From Spirosoma rigui (GTDB lineage: Bacteria; Bacteroidota; Bacteroidia; Cytophagales; Spirosomataceae), in the NCBI RefSeq assembly GCF_002067135.1, contig NZ_CP020105.1, positions 1,240,001-1,304,000 of the forward strand: a stretch of DNA of 64,000 nucleotides, written 5' to 3'. Made by a program: the position numbers and the translations under genes. Under the pieces are notes generated by a model. The model was not told the DNA's origin. It was given only the letters and a program-made list of their open reading frames with translations, and made no database searches. The stretch's first letter is position 1. Every line of letters begins with the position of its first letter. Shown here piece by piece: positions 6,636 through 14,605 of the stretch.

Positions 6636-7991
6636 GTGCTCATTCGAAATCGCCTGACCATTATTTTTACCTTGCTGGCTACGGCCATCCAGCTTACGTT
6701 ATCGCTGCTGGTTTGGTATTTCTATTCATTGTACCGGCAGGAGGAATTTTACAGTCGGCTGGAGTCGAAAGCCCGCGTGGCAGGGCGGGTGCTTATTTCC
6801 CGGCGGCATTTACACGACGACTTTTTTAAGAACATGGTGCGCACCGATTTGCTCACCATCGTGGAGGAGCAGATCAGTATTTATGATACCCGTCACAACC
6901 TGGTGTTTACCAACAGGACCCTGAAAGAATCGGATTACTACAAAGAGAAGATACCACTGCTGGCTACCGACCCGCTGTTCGAATTCAAGAGCGACCATCT
7001 CGAATCCATTGTAATACCCTACAAGGATCGCGGGCAGTTGTTCTACATTTTTGCCTCCGGCTACGACCGCATTGGCTTTGCCAAGTTGGGTACGCTGCAA
7101 AAGATCATGCTCCTGGCCAATTTGTTCGGCTTCACGCTGATCGTACTGGCGGGCTGGTATTTCTCCGGCCGGGTGCTCAATCCGATCTCGCAGATTGTCG
7201 ATGAGGTGGAGCAGATCACCGCTACGCATTTGTACAAACGAGTGAACGAAGGAAACCGGCGCGACGAAATTGCTCAACTCGCCATGACCTTCAACCAGAT
7301 GCTGTTTCGACTGGAAGACGCCTTTGTCTCCCAGCGTAGTTTTGTGGCTCATGCTTCCCACGAACTCCGCACGCCACTTACCAATACCCTGGGCACGCTG
7401 GAAACATCGCTTCGGTATGACCATAACCCTGGCGACTGGCGCGACAGCATGGAAATTGCCGTTGAAGAACTGAAAAAAGTGATCGCGCTGACGAATGGGT
7501 TGCTGGGGCTGGCCAAAGTTACCGACGGAACCGTGGCCCTGTCGGTCGTCCAGGTAGACGATTGTCTGCTTACGGCTATCGGACATGTGCAGGCCAAGTA
7601 TCCGGGCCGTAGCATCCCGCTCCAATTCGAGACAGACGACGAGGAATCTTTCACGGTAAAAGGCAACGCAACCTTGCTGACAACTGCGTTGCTGAATATA
7701 CTCGACAATGCCTGCAAGTACTCGGGCGAAGCAGTTGCGGTACAGCTACAGTCTCGTAAAGAACTGATCACAATAACAGTAACCGACCAGGGACGCGGTA
7801 TCTCCGAAACCGACGCAGCGCACATTTTCGATCCCCTGTACCGGGGTGAAAATGTGGAAGGGGTTCCCGGATACGGTATTGGGCTGGCCGTAACGCAGAA
7901 GATTATCGACCTCCACCAGGGTACCCTGCACATCAACTCCGCCGTTAACCAGGGAACCACCGTTGCCATTACCCTGCCAAGTTTGGCGTAA
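6636..7991 (+). CDS. Membrane sensor histidine kinase (HAMP, HisKA, HATPase)
   Basis: 451 residues. GTG start giving MLIRNRLTIIFTLL and the first membrane helix (about 8-29). A periplasmic region of about 135 residues follows, then a second helix (about 166-184), HAMP (185-237), the HisKA dimerisation domain with phospho-acceptor His242 (HASHELRTPLTNTL), and the HATPase domain with N box (LLNILDNACKYSG), G1 (VTDQGRGIS) and G2 (GYGIGLAVTQKII). It is the cognate partner of the response regulator just upstream. Translation starts 10 bp after the REP element, and the low-efficiency GTG start may lower kinase level relative to regulator. The ligand cannot be predicted. Confidence 0.93.
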   Translation: MLIRNRLTIIFTLLATAIQLTLSLLVWYFYSLYRQEEFYSRLESKARVAGRVLISRRHLHDDFFKNMVRTDLLTIVEEQISIYDTRHNLVFTNRTLKESDYYKEKIPLLATDPLFEFKSDHLESIVIPYKDRGQLFYIFASGYDRIGFAKLGTLQKIMLLANLFGFTLIVLAGWYFSGRVLNPISQIVDEVEQITATHLYKRVNEGNRRDEIAQLAMTFNQMLFRLEDAFVSQRSFVAHASHELRTPLTNTLGTLETSLRYDHNPGDWRDSMEIAVEELKKVIALTNGLLGLAKVTDGTVALSVVQVDDCLLTAIGHVQAKYPGRSIPLQFETDDEESFTVKGNATLLTTALLNILDNACKYSGEAVAVQLQSRKELITITVTDQGRGISETDAAHIFDPLYRGENVEGVPGYGIGLAVTQKIIDLHQGTLHINSAVNQGTTVAITLPSLA

Positions 7992-8071
7992 CATTATCCG
8001 GCCTGCACTATCTGGCTACAGCACCTAGGTGTAAGGCATCGGCAACACAAATCGCGCGCTCCAACTTTACG

Positions 8072-8141
8072 AAAAGCCATAAATAGTAAATTTTAATGGC
8101 TTTTAAATTTAGCTTCTTAATATAAAAAATAGTACTATTTT
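8072..8141. promoter_or_regulatory. AT-rich region with two palindromes upstream of the efflux operon
   Basis: AAAAGCCAT (8072-8080) and ATGGCTTTT (8096-8104) are a perfect 9-bp inverted repeat with a 15-nt spacer. AAAATAGTACTATTTT (8126-8141) is a perfect 16-bp palindrome. Both lie in the 346-bp gene-free stretch 7992-8337 between the kinase and the efflux operon, which is markedly more AT-rich than its surroundings. They are candidate operators for a dimeric regulator. No exact TAnnTTTG box was found; CAGTTTTG at 8243-8250 is the nearest match. Confidence 0.45.
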
Positions 8142-8337
8142 GATTTGGTATGCCGTGTTTAATGCGGCTGCATAACGCCTGTTACCGGCTAAAAGCCTGT
8201 TTTTTGGCAATTTGTGGGTTTTTTAGCGGTTAGGGTCATTTTCAGTTTTGGATATTTTTAATGCGTTCTAATTTCCTTCTCACACGGTTTTAATGTTACC
8301 GGGCTTGATTTGTGTAAAAGCATCATGGACACAAGCT

Positions 8338-8625
8338 ATGCAACGCCGGAATTTCCCATCGATTTTGCTCTACGGTTTTGGATTGGCATTGGCTCTTTCA
8401 CTGGGTTTCAATGGCTTTCTGCTGTACGAACAGAGCCATCGGCTGGGCCTCAATGACTACGAACTAGGCTATACCGTCCATCCGGTAGATCTCGTGGCCT
8501 GGCAACAACAGCTCTCCGATTGTAAGCGGGCCAACGAGCAGAAAGACAGCCTGATCAGCCGACTGGGGCAAACGCCCAACGCTCCTCCGGGGCATGCTGT
8601 CATTGTTCAGCGCATGTCACGATAG
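8338..8625 (+). CDS. Small single-pass membrane protein heading the efflux operon
   Basis: 95 residues from the ATG at 8338 (MQRRNFPSILLYGFG). A more upstream ATG at 8293 would add 15 residues without membrane character. One membrane helix (about 9-27, ILLYGFGLALALSLGFNGFLL) is followed by a soluble tail with a short helical stretch (VAWQQQLSDCKRANEQKDSL) and a Pro-rich end. It ends 57 bp before the membrane fusion protein gene in the same direction, so it is probably co-transcribed. No family was recognised; a small accessory subunit of the pump is possible but unproven. Confidence 0.65.
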   Translation: MQRRNFPSILLYGFGLALALSLGFNGFLLYEQSHRLGLNDYELGYTVHPVDLVAWQQQLSDCKRANEQKDSLISRLGQTPNAPPGHAVIVQRMSR

Positions 8626-8682
8626 TAGCTTCTATAGCCCTGTAAACCATCAAAATCGCTTCCTGTAAAAATTAAGATCAAT

Positions 8683-9774
8683 ATGAAAAGAAGTCACATT
8701 CTCATGAGCTTGTTCGGCTTGTTCGCCTTGGTAGGTACTATAGGCTGTTCATCGAATGCGGAAGAAAAGAAAGAAGAGGACGTAAAATTCCTGGTCACTA
8801 GTCCACTCCTGAAAGATACACTGGCTACTAAAGACTACGTATGTCAGGTCCACTCCATTCAGCACATCGAAGTGCGGGCGCTCGAGAAGGGCTACCTGCA
8901 AAAGATTTTTGTGGACGAGGGGCAGTACGTGAAGAAGGGACAACTTATGTTCCAGATCATGCCCGTGATCTACAACGCCGAACTTCAGAAATCACAGGCC
9001 GAAGCCAACTACGTGGGTATCGAACTCCAGAACACCAAGCGGCTGGCCGATAGCAACATCGTGTCGAAAAATGAACTGGCGCTGGCCAGAGCTAAGTTCG
9101 ACAAGGCCAACGCCGACGTTACACTGGCTAAAACCCACCTGCAGTTTACCGAAATCCGCGCGCCGTTCAGCGGGATTATGGATCACTTCCAGGTACGGCT
9201 GGGTAGCCTCCTCGACGATGGTGATTTGCTGACTACGCTGTCGGACAACAGCAAAATGTGGGTGTATTTCAACGTGCCCGAAGCCGAGTACCTTGACTTC
9301 AAAAGCCACCATGACGACAACATGAAGCACGTAAGACTGGTGATGGCGAATAACGAACTGTTCGACCAGCCCGGTGAAGTACAGACCATCGAAGCCGACT
9401 TCAACAACGAAACGGGTAACATTGCCTTCCGGGCTACCTTCCCCAACCCCAAAGGCCTCCTGCGCCATGGCGAAACCGGCAGCGTACGCATGACGGTACC
9501 GCTCAAAAATGCCCTCATCATCCCGCAGAAAGCCACCTTCGAAGTCCTCGAGAAGAAGTACGTCTATGTCGTCGACAAGAACAACACGATCCGGTCGAGA
9601 GAGATCACCATTGGGGCTGAAATGCCGCACATATTCGTCGTTCAGTCCGGTTTGAACAAAGGCGACAAGATCCTGCTGGAAGGCTTACGTCAGGTAAAAG
9701 AAAACGAAAAGATTCACTACAATTTCGTGCAACCTGCCTCTGTCATCTCAAATCTGGGTCTGTACGCTGAGTAA
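8683..9774 (+). CDS. RND efflux periplasmic adaptor (membrane fusion protein, AcrA/MexA family)
   Basis: 363 residues. A lipoprotein signal peptide ends in LVGTIGC, with lipidated Cys22. The biotinyl-lipoyl half motifs (IEVRALEKGYLQKIFVDEGQYVKKGQLMFQI and FTEIRAPFSGIMDHFQVRLGSLLDDG) flank a short alpha-hairpin (about 90-145), followed by a beta-barrel and membrane-proximal domain (to about 350). It bridges the inner-membrane pump and the outer-membrane channel encoded by the next two genes, 24 bp downstream. Substrates of such pumps are usually drugs, solvents or metabolites and cannot be read from the sequence. Confidence 0.95.
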   Translation: MKRSHILMSLFGLFALVGTIGCSSNAEEKKEEDVKFLVTSPLLKDTLATKDYVCQVHSIQHIEVRALEKGYLQKIFVDEGQYVKKGQLMFQIMPVIYNAELQKSQAEANYVGIELQNTKRLADSNIVSKNELALARAKFDKANADVTLAKTHLQFTEIRAPFSGIMDHFQVRLGSLLDDGDLLTTLSDNSKMWVYFNVPEAEYLDFKSHHDDNMKHVRLVMANNELFDQPGEVQTIEADFNNETGNIAFRATFPNPKGLLRHGETGSVRMTVPLKNALIIPQKATFEVLEKKYVYVVDKNNTIRSREITIGAEMPHIFVVQSGLNKGDKILLEGLRQVKENEKIHYNFVQPASVISNLGLYAE

Positions 9775-9798
9775 TCAACCAATCTAAAAGGAGAAGAC

Positions 9799-12700
9799 AT
9801 GTTCAATAAATTCATACGTAGACCTGTGTTCGCCATCGTGATTTCGATCATGATCGTGTTCATTGGTGTACTGGCCATCAAAAGCCTGCCCATATCTCAG
9901 TTTCCTGATATTGCCCCCACAACGGTCAATATATTCATTGCCTACCCCGGTTCCAGTGCCGACGTACTGGTTAAATCCACGCTGATTACCCTGGAACAGG
10001 CAATCAACGGCGTTCAGGACATGCGCTACATCGCTACTGATGCAACCAGTGCTGGTGAAGCTACCCTACGTATCATTTTTGAACCGGGTACCGACCCGAA
10101 CACTGCCGTCATCAGGGTCAAAACGAGGGTGGACCAGGTAATGCCGCTCTTGCCCGAACTGGTGCAGCGTGAAGGGGTCGTTATCTCGCCCGTTCAGCCC
10201 AGTATGCTGATGTACGTCAACCTTTTTTCCAAGGAAAAGAGCATTGACGAAAAATTCCTGTTTAACTACGCTACCGTTAAAATGATCCCTGAAATTCAGC
10301 GGACCAAAGGGGTTGCCAGGGCGCAAATCCTGGGTAGCCGGCGGTATGCTATGCGCGTATGGCTCAACCCGGAGCGGATGCGGGCCTACAATATTTCGAC
10401 CGAAGAGGTGATGAAGGCGATTGGTGAACAGAGTATTATCGGTCGGCCGGGCCGGATCGGTCAAAGCTCCGGTATAGCCGCTCAGTCGCTGGAATACGTA
10501 CTGACCTACAAGGGTCGGTATAACAAGCCGGAAGAGTACGAAGGAATCATTGTCCGGGCCAATGCCGCCGGCGAAAGCATTCACCTGAAAGACATTGCCA
10601 AGGTCGAGCTGGGCAGCGAATTCTTTGATATCTACTCTAACCTGGATGGTCATGCGTCGGCTGCTATCGTGTTGCGGCAAAACTATGGTAGTAATGCCAG
10701 TGATGTTATTAAGGAAGTCAAAGAGAAGCTCGAAGTAATGAAAGCGTCTTTCCCGCCGGGGGTAGACTACAAAATCAGCTACGACGTATCGAACTTCCTG
10801 GACGCGTCCATCGAGCAGGTAATCGATACCCTGCGCGATGCCTTCCTGCTGGTGGCGCTGGTGGTGTTTATCTTCCTGGGCGACTGGCGTTCGACGCTGA
10901 TTCCGATCCTGGCCGTTCCGGTATCGCTGATCGGAGCCTTCTTTGTGATCCAGGCTTTTGGCCTTTCCATCAACCTGATTACGCTCTTCGCCCTGGTACT
11001 GGCCATTGGTATTGTGGTCGATGATGCCATCGTGGTCGTGGAAGCGGTACACGCCAAGATGGAAGAAGAACCGCATTTGACGCCTTTCAAGGCGGTCCAG
11101 AAAGTGCTGGGCGAGATCAGTGGTGCAATTATCGCCATTACCCTCGTGATGGTATCGGTGTTCCTGCCGATCTCGTTCATGTCGGGTCCGGTGGGTACGT
11201 TCTACCGGCAGTTCTCGATCACTATGGCCAGCTCCATTGTAATTTCGGCCCTGATCGCGTTAACACTGACGCCGGTGTTGTGCGCCATGCTGCTGAAAAA
11301 TCACCACGGCCATCCGCCCAAGAAGAATATACTGACCCGGGCGCTCGACCGTTTCAACCGCGGATTTGACAGGATGACTGGCTGGTACGTAGGCTTGCTG
11401 AAATTAATCGTCAGTCGCCGGTTTGTTACGTTCGCCATCCTGATTGGTTTCTGCGCGGGTATCGTCGTGGTGAATAAAATCCTGCCTGCCGGCTTCATCC
11501 CGAACGAAGACCAGAGTACGATCTATGCCATTATCCAGACGCCCCCGGGCTCGACGCTGGAAAAAACGAACGAGGTTTCCCGGCGACTCCAGAAAATTTG
11601 TGAAGAAGTACCCGGTATTGAGTCCGTGTCGTCGCTGGCCGGCTACGAGATCATGACCGAAGGTCGGGGTTCTAACGCCGGTACCTGTCTGATCAACCTG
11701 AAGACCTGGGATGATCGGGATAAAAACGTGAAAGAGATCATGGAAGAGCTGGAAGAAAAATCGAGAAACCTCGGCGCGACAGTCGAATTCTTCGAGCCAC
11801 CGGCTATTCCGGGCTTCGGTACATCGGGTGGTTTCTCCATGCGTCTGCTCGATAAAACGACTGATACTGACTACAGCGAGTTCGACAAGATCAACAAGCA
11901 GTTCATGGATAATCTGAGCAAGCGTAAAGAGCTTACGGGCTTGTTTACCTTCTTTGCTGCCAACTATCCGCAGTACGAACTGGAGATCGACAACAAGCTG
12001 GCCATGCAGAAGGGCGTGTCGATCGGGAAAGCGATGGACAACCTGAACATTATGATTGGTAGTACCTACGAGCAAGGGTTTATCAAGTACAACCAGTTCT
12101 TTAAGGTATACGTCCAGTCGGACCCCAGCTTCCGCCGGCTTCCAACTGATCTGCTGAAGCTCTTTGTTAAAAACGACGAGGGTGAAATGGTACCGTACTC
12201 CGCGTTCATGCACCTGAAGAAAGGCCAGGGCCCCAACGAGATCACCCGCTTCAACCTGTATAATTCGGCGGCTATTCAGGGCCTTCCGGCCAAGGGGTAT
12301 ACCACCGCCGATGCTATTCAGGCCATCCGGGAAGTGGCAGCCAAAACATTGCCAAAAGGATATGACATTGCCTTCGAAGGGCTGTCGTACGACGAATCGA
12401 TACGGGGTAACGAGGCTCTGTACGTGTTCCTGATCGTACTATCCTTTGTGTACTTCGTACTGGCCGCCCAATACGAAAGTTTTATCATTCCGCTGGCCGT
12501 TGTATTCTCGCTGCCGGTGGGGGTATTCGGATCGTTCCTGCTGCTGAAGCTGATGGGGCTGGAGAACAATATCTACGCTCAGATCGGTCTCATCATGCTG
12601 ATTGGTCTGCTGGGCAAGAACGCTGTACTGATCGTGGAATTTGCCGTTCAGAAACGACAGCAGGGCGAAACGATTCTGAATGCGGCCATTGAAGGAGCCA

Positions 12701-13002
12701 AGGTTCGTTTCCGGCCCATTCTGATGACCTCGTTCGCTTTCGTTGCTGGTCTGATACCGCTGATCAGTGCAACGGGGGCCGGTGCAATTGGTAACCGGAC
12801 CATCGGTGCATCGGCACTGGGGGGCATGTTATTCGGGACCATTTTCGGGGTCATCATTATCCCCGGCTTATACTACATATTCGGTAGTCTGGCCGATGGC
12901 CGCAAGATGATCAAAGATGAGGAAGCCGATTCGTTGACCGACAATCTGGTTCATCAGCTAGACGCTTTTCCCGTAACCGAAGAAAGTACGAACCATGTTT
13001 AA
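9799..13002 (+). CDS. RND efflux pump inner-membrane transporter (AcrB/MexB, HAE1 family)
   Basis: 1067 residues, full length. It starts with the family N-terminus MFNKFIRRPVFAIVISIMIVFIG and has 12 membrane helices in two sets split by two large periplasmic loops. The proton-relay acids lie in the fourth helix segment LAIGIVVDDAIVVVEA, and the matching lysine lies in GLLGKNAVLIVEF. Drug/proton antiport across the inner membrane follows from the family. The last 8 bp overlap the next gene, which shows translational coupling. The pump is complete, with no missing key residues. Confidence 0.97.
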   Translation: MFNKFIRRPVFAIVISIMIVFIGVLAIKSLPISQFPDIAPTTVNIFIAYPGSSADVLVKSTLITLEQAINGVQDMRYIATDATSAGEATLRIIFEPGTDPNTAVIRVKTRVDQVMPLLPELVQREGVVISPVQPSMLMYVNLFSKEKSIDEKFLFNYATVKMIPEIQRTKGVARAQILGSRRYAMRVWLNPERMRAYNISTEEVMKAIGEQSIIGRPGRIGQSSGIAAQSLEYVLTYKGRYNKPEEYEGIIVRANAAGESIHLKDIAKVELGSEFFDIYSNLDGHASAAIVLRQNYGSNASDVIKEVKEKLEVMKASFPPGVDYKISYDVSNFLDASIEQVIDTLRDAFLLVALVVFIFLGDWRSTLIPILAVPVSLIGAFFVIQAFGLSINLITLFALVLAIGIVVDDAIVVVEAVHAKMEEEPHLTPFKAVQKVLGEISGAIIAITLVMVSVFLPISFMSGPVGTFYRQFSITMASSIVISALIALTLTPVLCAMLLKNHHGHPPKKNILTRALDRFNRGFDRMTGWYVGLLKLIVSRRFVTFAILIGFCAGIVVVNKILPAGFIPNEDQSTIYAIIQTPPGSTLEKTNEVSRRLQKICEEVPGIESVSSLAGYEIMTEGRGSNAGTCLINLKTWDDRDKNVKEIMEELEEKSRNLGATVEFFEPPAIPGFGTSGGFSMRLLDKTTDTDYSEFDKINKQFMDNLSKRKELTGLFTFFAANYPQYELEIDNKLAMQKGVSIGKAMDNLNIMIGSTYEQGFIKYNQFFKVYVQSDPSFRRLPTDLLKLFVKNDEGEMVPYSAFMHLKKGQGPNEITRFNLYNSAAIQGLPAKGYTTADAIQAIREVAAKTLPKGYDIAFEGLSYDESIRGNEALYVFLIVLSFVYFVLAAQYESFIIPLAVVFSLPVGVFGSFLLLKLMGLENNIYAQIGLIMLIGLLGKNAVLIVEFAVQKRQQGETILNAAIEGAKVRFRPILMTSFAFVAGLIPLISATGAGAIGNRTIGASALGGMLFGTIFGVIIIPGLYYIFGSLADGRKMIKDEEADSLTDNLVHQLDAFPVTEESTNHV

Positions 13003-14425
13003 AAAACTCATATATACAGGTCTGGGTCTTACCTGCATGACGTTAGCCATAACGTCATGCAAAACCCCGGCGCTGGTTACGCGAATAGAGAACCGAAACG
13101 TTCCCACCCGTTTCAACGTGGAAGGCGATACCCTCAACACGGGTAGAGCCAGATGGCGGGACTTCTTCACCGATCCGAACCTGGCCGCACTGATTGATAC
13201 AGCCCTGGGCAATAACCAGGAACTGAACATTTCGCTGCAGGAGATTCAGATCGCTCAGAACGAAATACGGGCCAGAACGGGAGAGTACCTGCCGTTTGTG
13301 GGCTTGCAGGCGGGAGCAGGTGTCGATAAAGTAGGTCGATACACCCGGTCAGGGGCCATTGAAGAAAGTACGGAAATCCGGCCCGGCCATAACTTCCCCA
13401 ATCCGCTGCCCGACTTTCTCCTGTCGGCCAATGCGTCCTGGCAGGTTGACATCTGGAACAAGTTGCACAACGCGAAGCGAGCAGCCGCCATCCGGTATTT
13501 GTCGTCCATCGAAGGGAGAAACTTCACCGTCACGAACCTGGTGGCCGAGATTGCCAATTCGTATTACGAATTGCTGGGGCTCGACACGCAGTTGGACATC
13601 GTCAAGCGTAACATTGATATCCAGACCAACGCGCTCTCTATCGTACGAACAGAAAAAGAGTCGGCCAAAGTGACCGAACTGGCGGTACGGCGGTTTGAAG
13701 CCCAGGTGTTGCGTACCCAGAGTCTTCAGTTCGATATTCAGCAGCGGATTACGGAAACTGAGAACCACATCAATTTTCTGGTAGGTCGGTTCCCGCAGCC
13801 GGTGCAGCGGACAGCGCAGGACCTTAATACGCTGGTGCCCGAAGTGATGCATGCCGGTATTCCGTCGCAGCTCTTGCAAAACCGCCCTGATATCCGGCGG
13901 GCCGAGCGGGAACTGGAGGCTTCCAAACTGGATGTACAGGTCGCCAGGGCTAACTTCCTGCCATCGCTGGACCTTTCCGCTGCCGTGGGGTTCAATTCAT
14001 ATAAGCCAACGCTGCTGCTGACGCCCGAATCCCTGTTGTATTCTTTGATTGGCGGCTTTACCCGGCCACTTATTAACCGGAACGCGATAAAGTCGATGTA
14101 CTACAGCGCGAATGCCAGGCAGATTCAGGCCGTTTACAATTACGAACGAACCATTCTGAACGCCTACGTTGAAGTAGCCAACCAGCTGGCTAGTATCAAT
14201 AACCTGCAAAAAAGCTACGATCTGAAAGCAAAGCAGGTGGAGGCCCTCATTCAATCGACCAATATTTCGAATACGCTCTTCAAGTCGGCGAGAGCTGATT
14301 ACATGGAAGTATTGCTGACCCAGCGCGACGCCCTGGAATCGCGGTTCGATCTGGTAGAAACCAAAGTACAGCAGCTCAATGCCATGGTTAATACCTACCG
14401 GGCGTTGGGTGGCGGCTGGAAGTAA
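12995..14425 (+). CDS. RND efflux outer-membrane lipoprotein channel (TolC/NodT family)
   Basis: 476 residues. A lipoprotein signal ends in AITSC, with Cys22 as lipidation site. Two OEP repeats (about 55-245 and 265-470) contain the long helices and porin strands of TolC-like channels; typical segments are GNNQELNISLQEIQIAQNEIRARTG, ELLQNRPDIRRAE and ADYMEVLLTQRDALESRFDL. It is the third component of the tripartite pump; its ATG lies inside the last codons of the transporter gene. A strong terminator follows at 14462. Confidence 0.95.
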   Translation: MFKKLIYTGLGLTCMTLAITSCKTPALVTRIENRNVPTRFNVEGDTLNTGRARWRDFFTDPNLAALIDTALGNNQELNISLQEIQIAQNEIRARTGEYLPFVGLQAGAGVDKVGRYTRSGAIEESTEIRPGHNFPNPLPDFLLSANASWQVDIWNKLHNAKRAAAIRYLSSIEGRNFTVTNLVAEIANSYYELLGLDTQLDIVKRNIDIQTNALSIVRTEKESAKVTELAVRRFEAQVLRTQSLQFDIQQRITETENHINFLVGRFPQPVQRTAQDLNTLVPEVMHAGIPSQLLQNRPDIRRAERELEASKLDVQVARANFLPSLDLSAAVGFNSYKPTLLLTPESLLYSLIGGFTRPLINRNAIKSMYYSANARQIQAVYNYERTILNAYVEVANQLASINNLQKSYDLKAKQVEALIQSTNISNTLFKSARADYMEVLLTQRDALESRFDLVETKVQQLNAMVNTYRALGGGWK

Positions 14426-14461
14426 CCAGCGTTGTTATCCCATGCGACACCAATAGGAAGC

Positions 14462-14497
14462 ATGCCTGACCAGCCCGTTGCTGGTCAGGCATTTTTG
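14462..14497 (+). terminator. Rho-independent terminator of the efflux operon
   Basis: Perfect 13-bp arms ATGCCTGACCAGC (14462-14474) and GCTGGTCAGGCAT (14480-14492) with a 5-nt loop, followed directly by TTTTT. It lies 36 bp after the channel gene stop. Confidence 0.88.
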
Positions 14498-14605
14498 TTG
14501 TTGATCAAGCAGCCACGCAGTAGAAAAGCGTTTTTCTGCCGCTTTAACCGATGGCCCCAATTCATTGATGCAACCGGGCATCGACAGCGCGGCCCTGACT
14601 GCTCC

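Noticed and set aside
6593-6829. Plus-strand ORF overlapping the kinase start
   Set aside because: It is in another frame of the kinase gene, whose membrane helix and GTG start are clear, and it starts inside the REP element.
8190-8206. GGCT-AAA-AGCC followed by TGTTTTTT as a terminator of the kinase gene
   Set aside because: A stem of 4 bp is too short for a confident call, about 200 bp after the kinase stop.
10066-11076. Long antisense ORF (336 codons) inside the RND transporter gene
   Set aside because: A shadow of a GC-rich coding frame; the His/Arg/Asp-rich translation has no domain. The same holds for other long antisense frames, for example 6810-7625, 14777-16042, 46075-47319 and 48367-49407.
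14432-14605. N-terminal extension of the GH127-type gene
   Set aside because: It would include the efflux operon terminator hairpin, and the signal peptide starts only at 14606.
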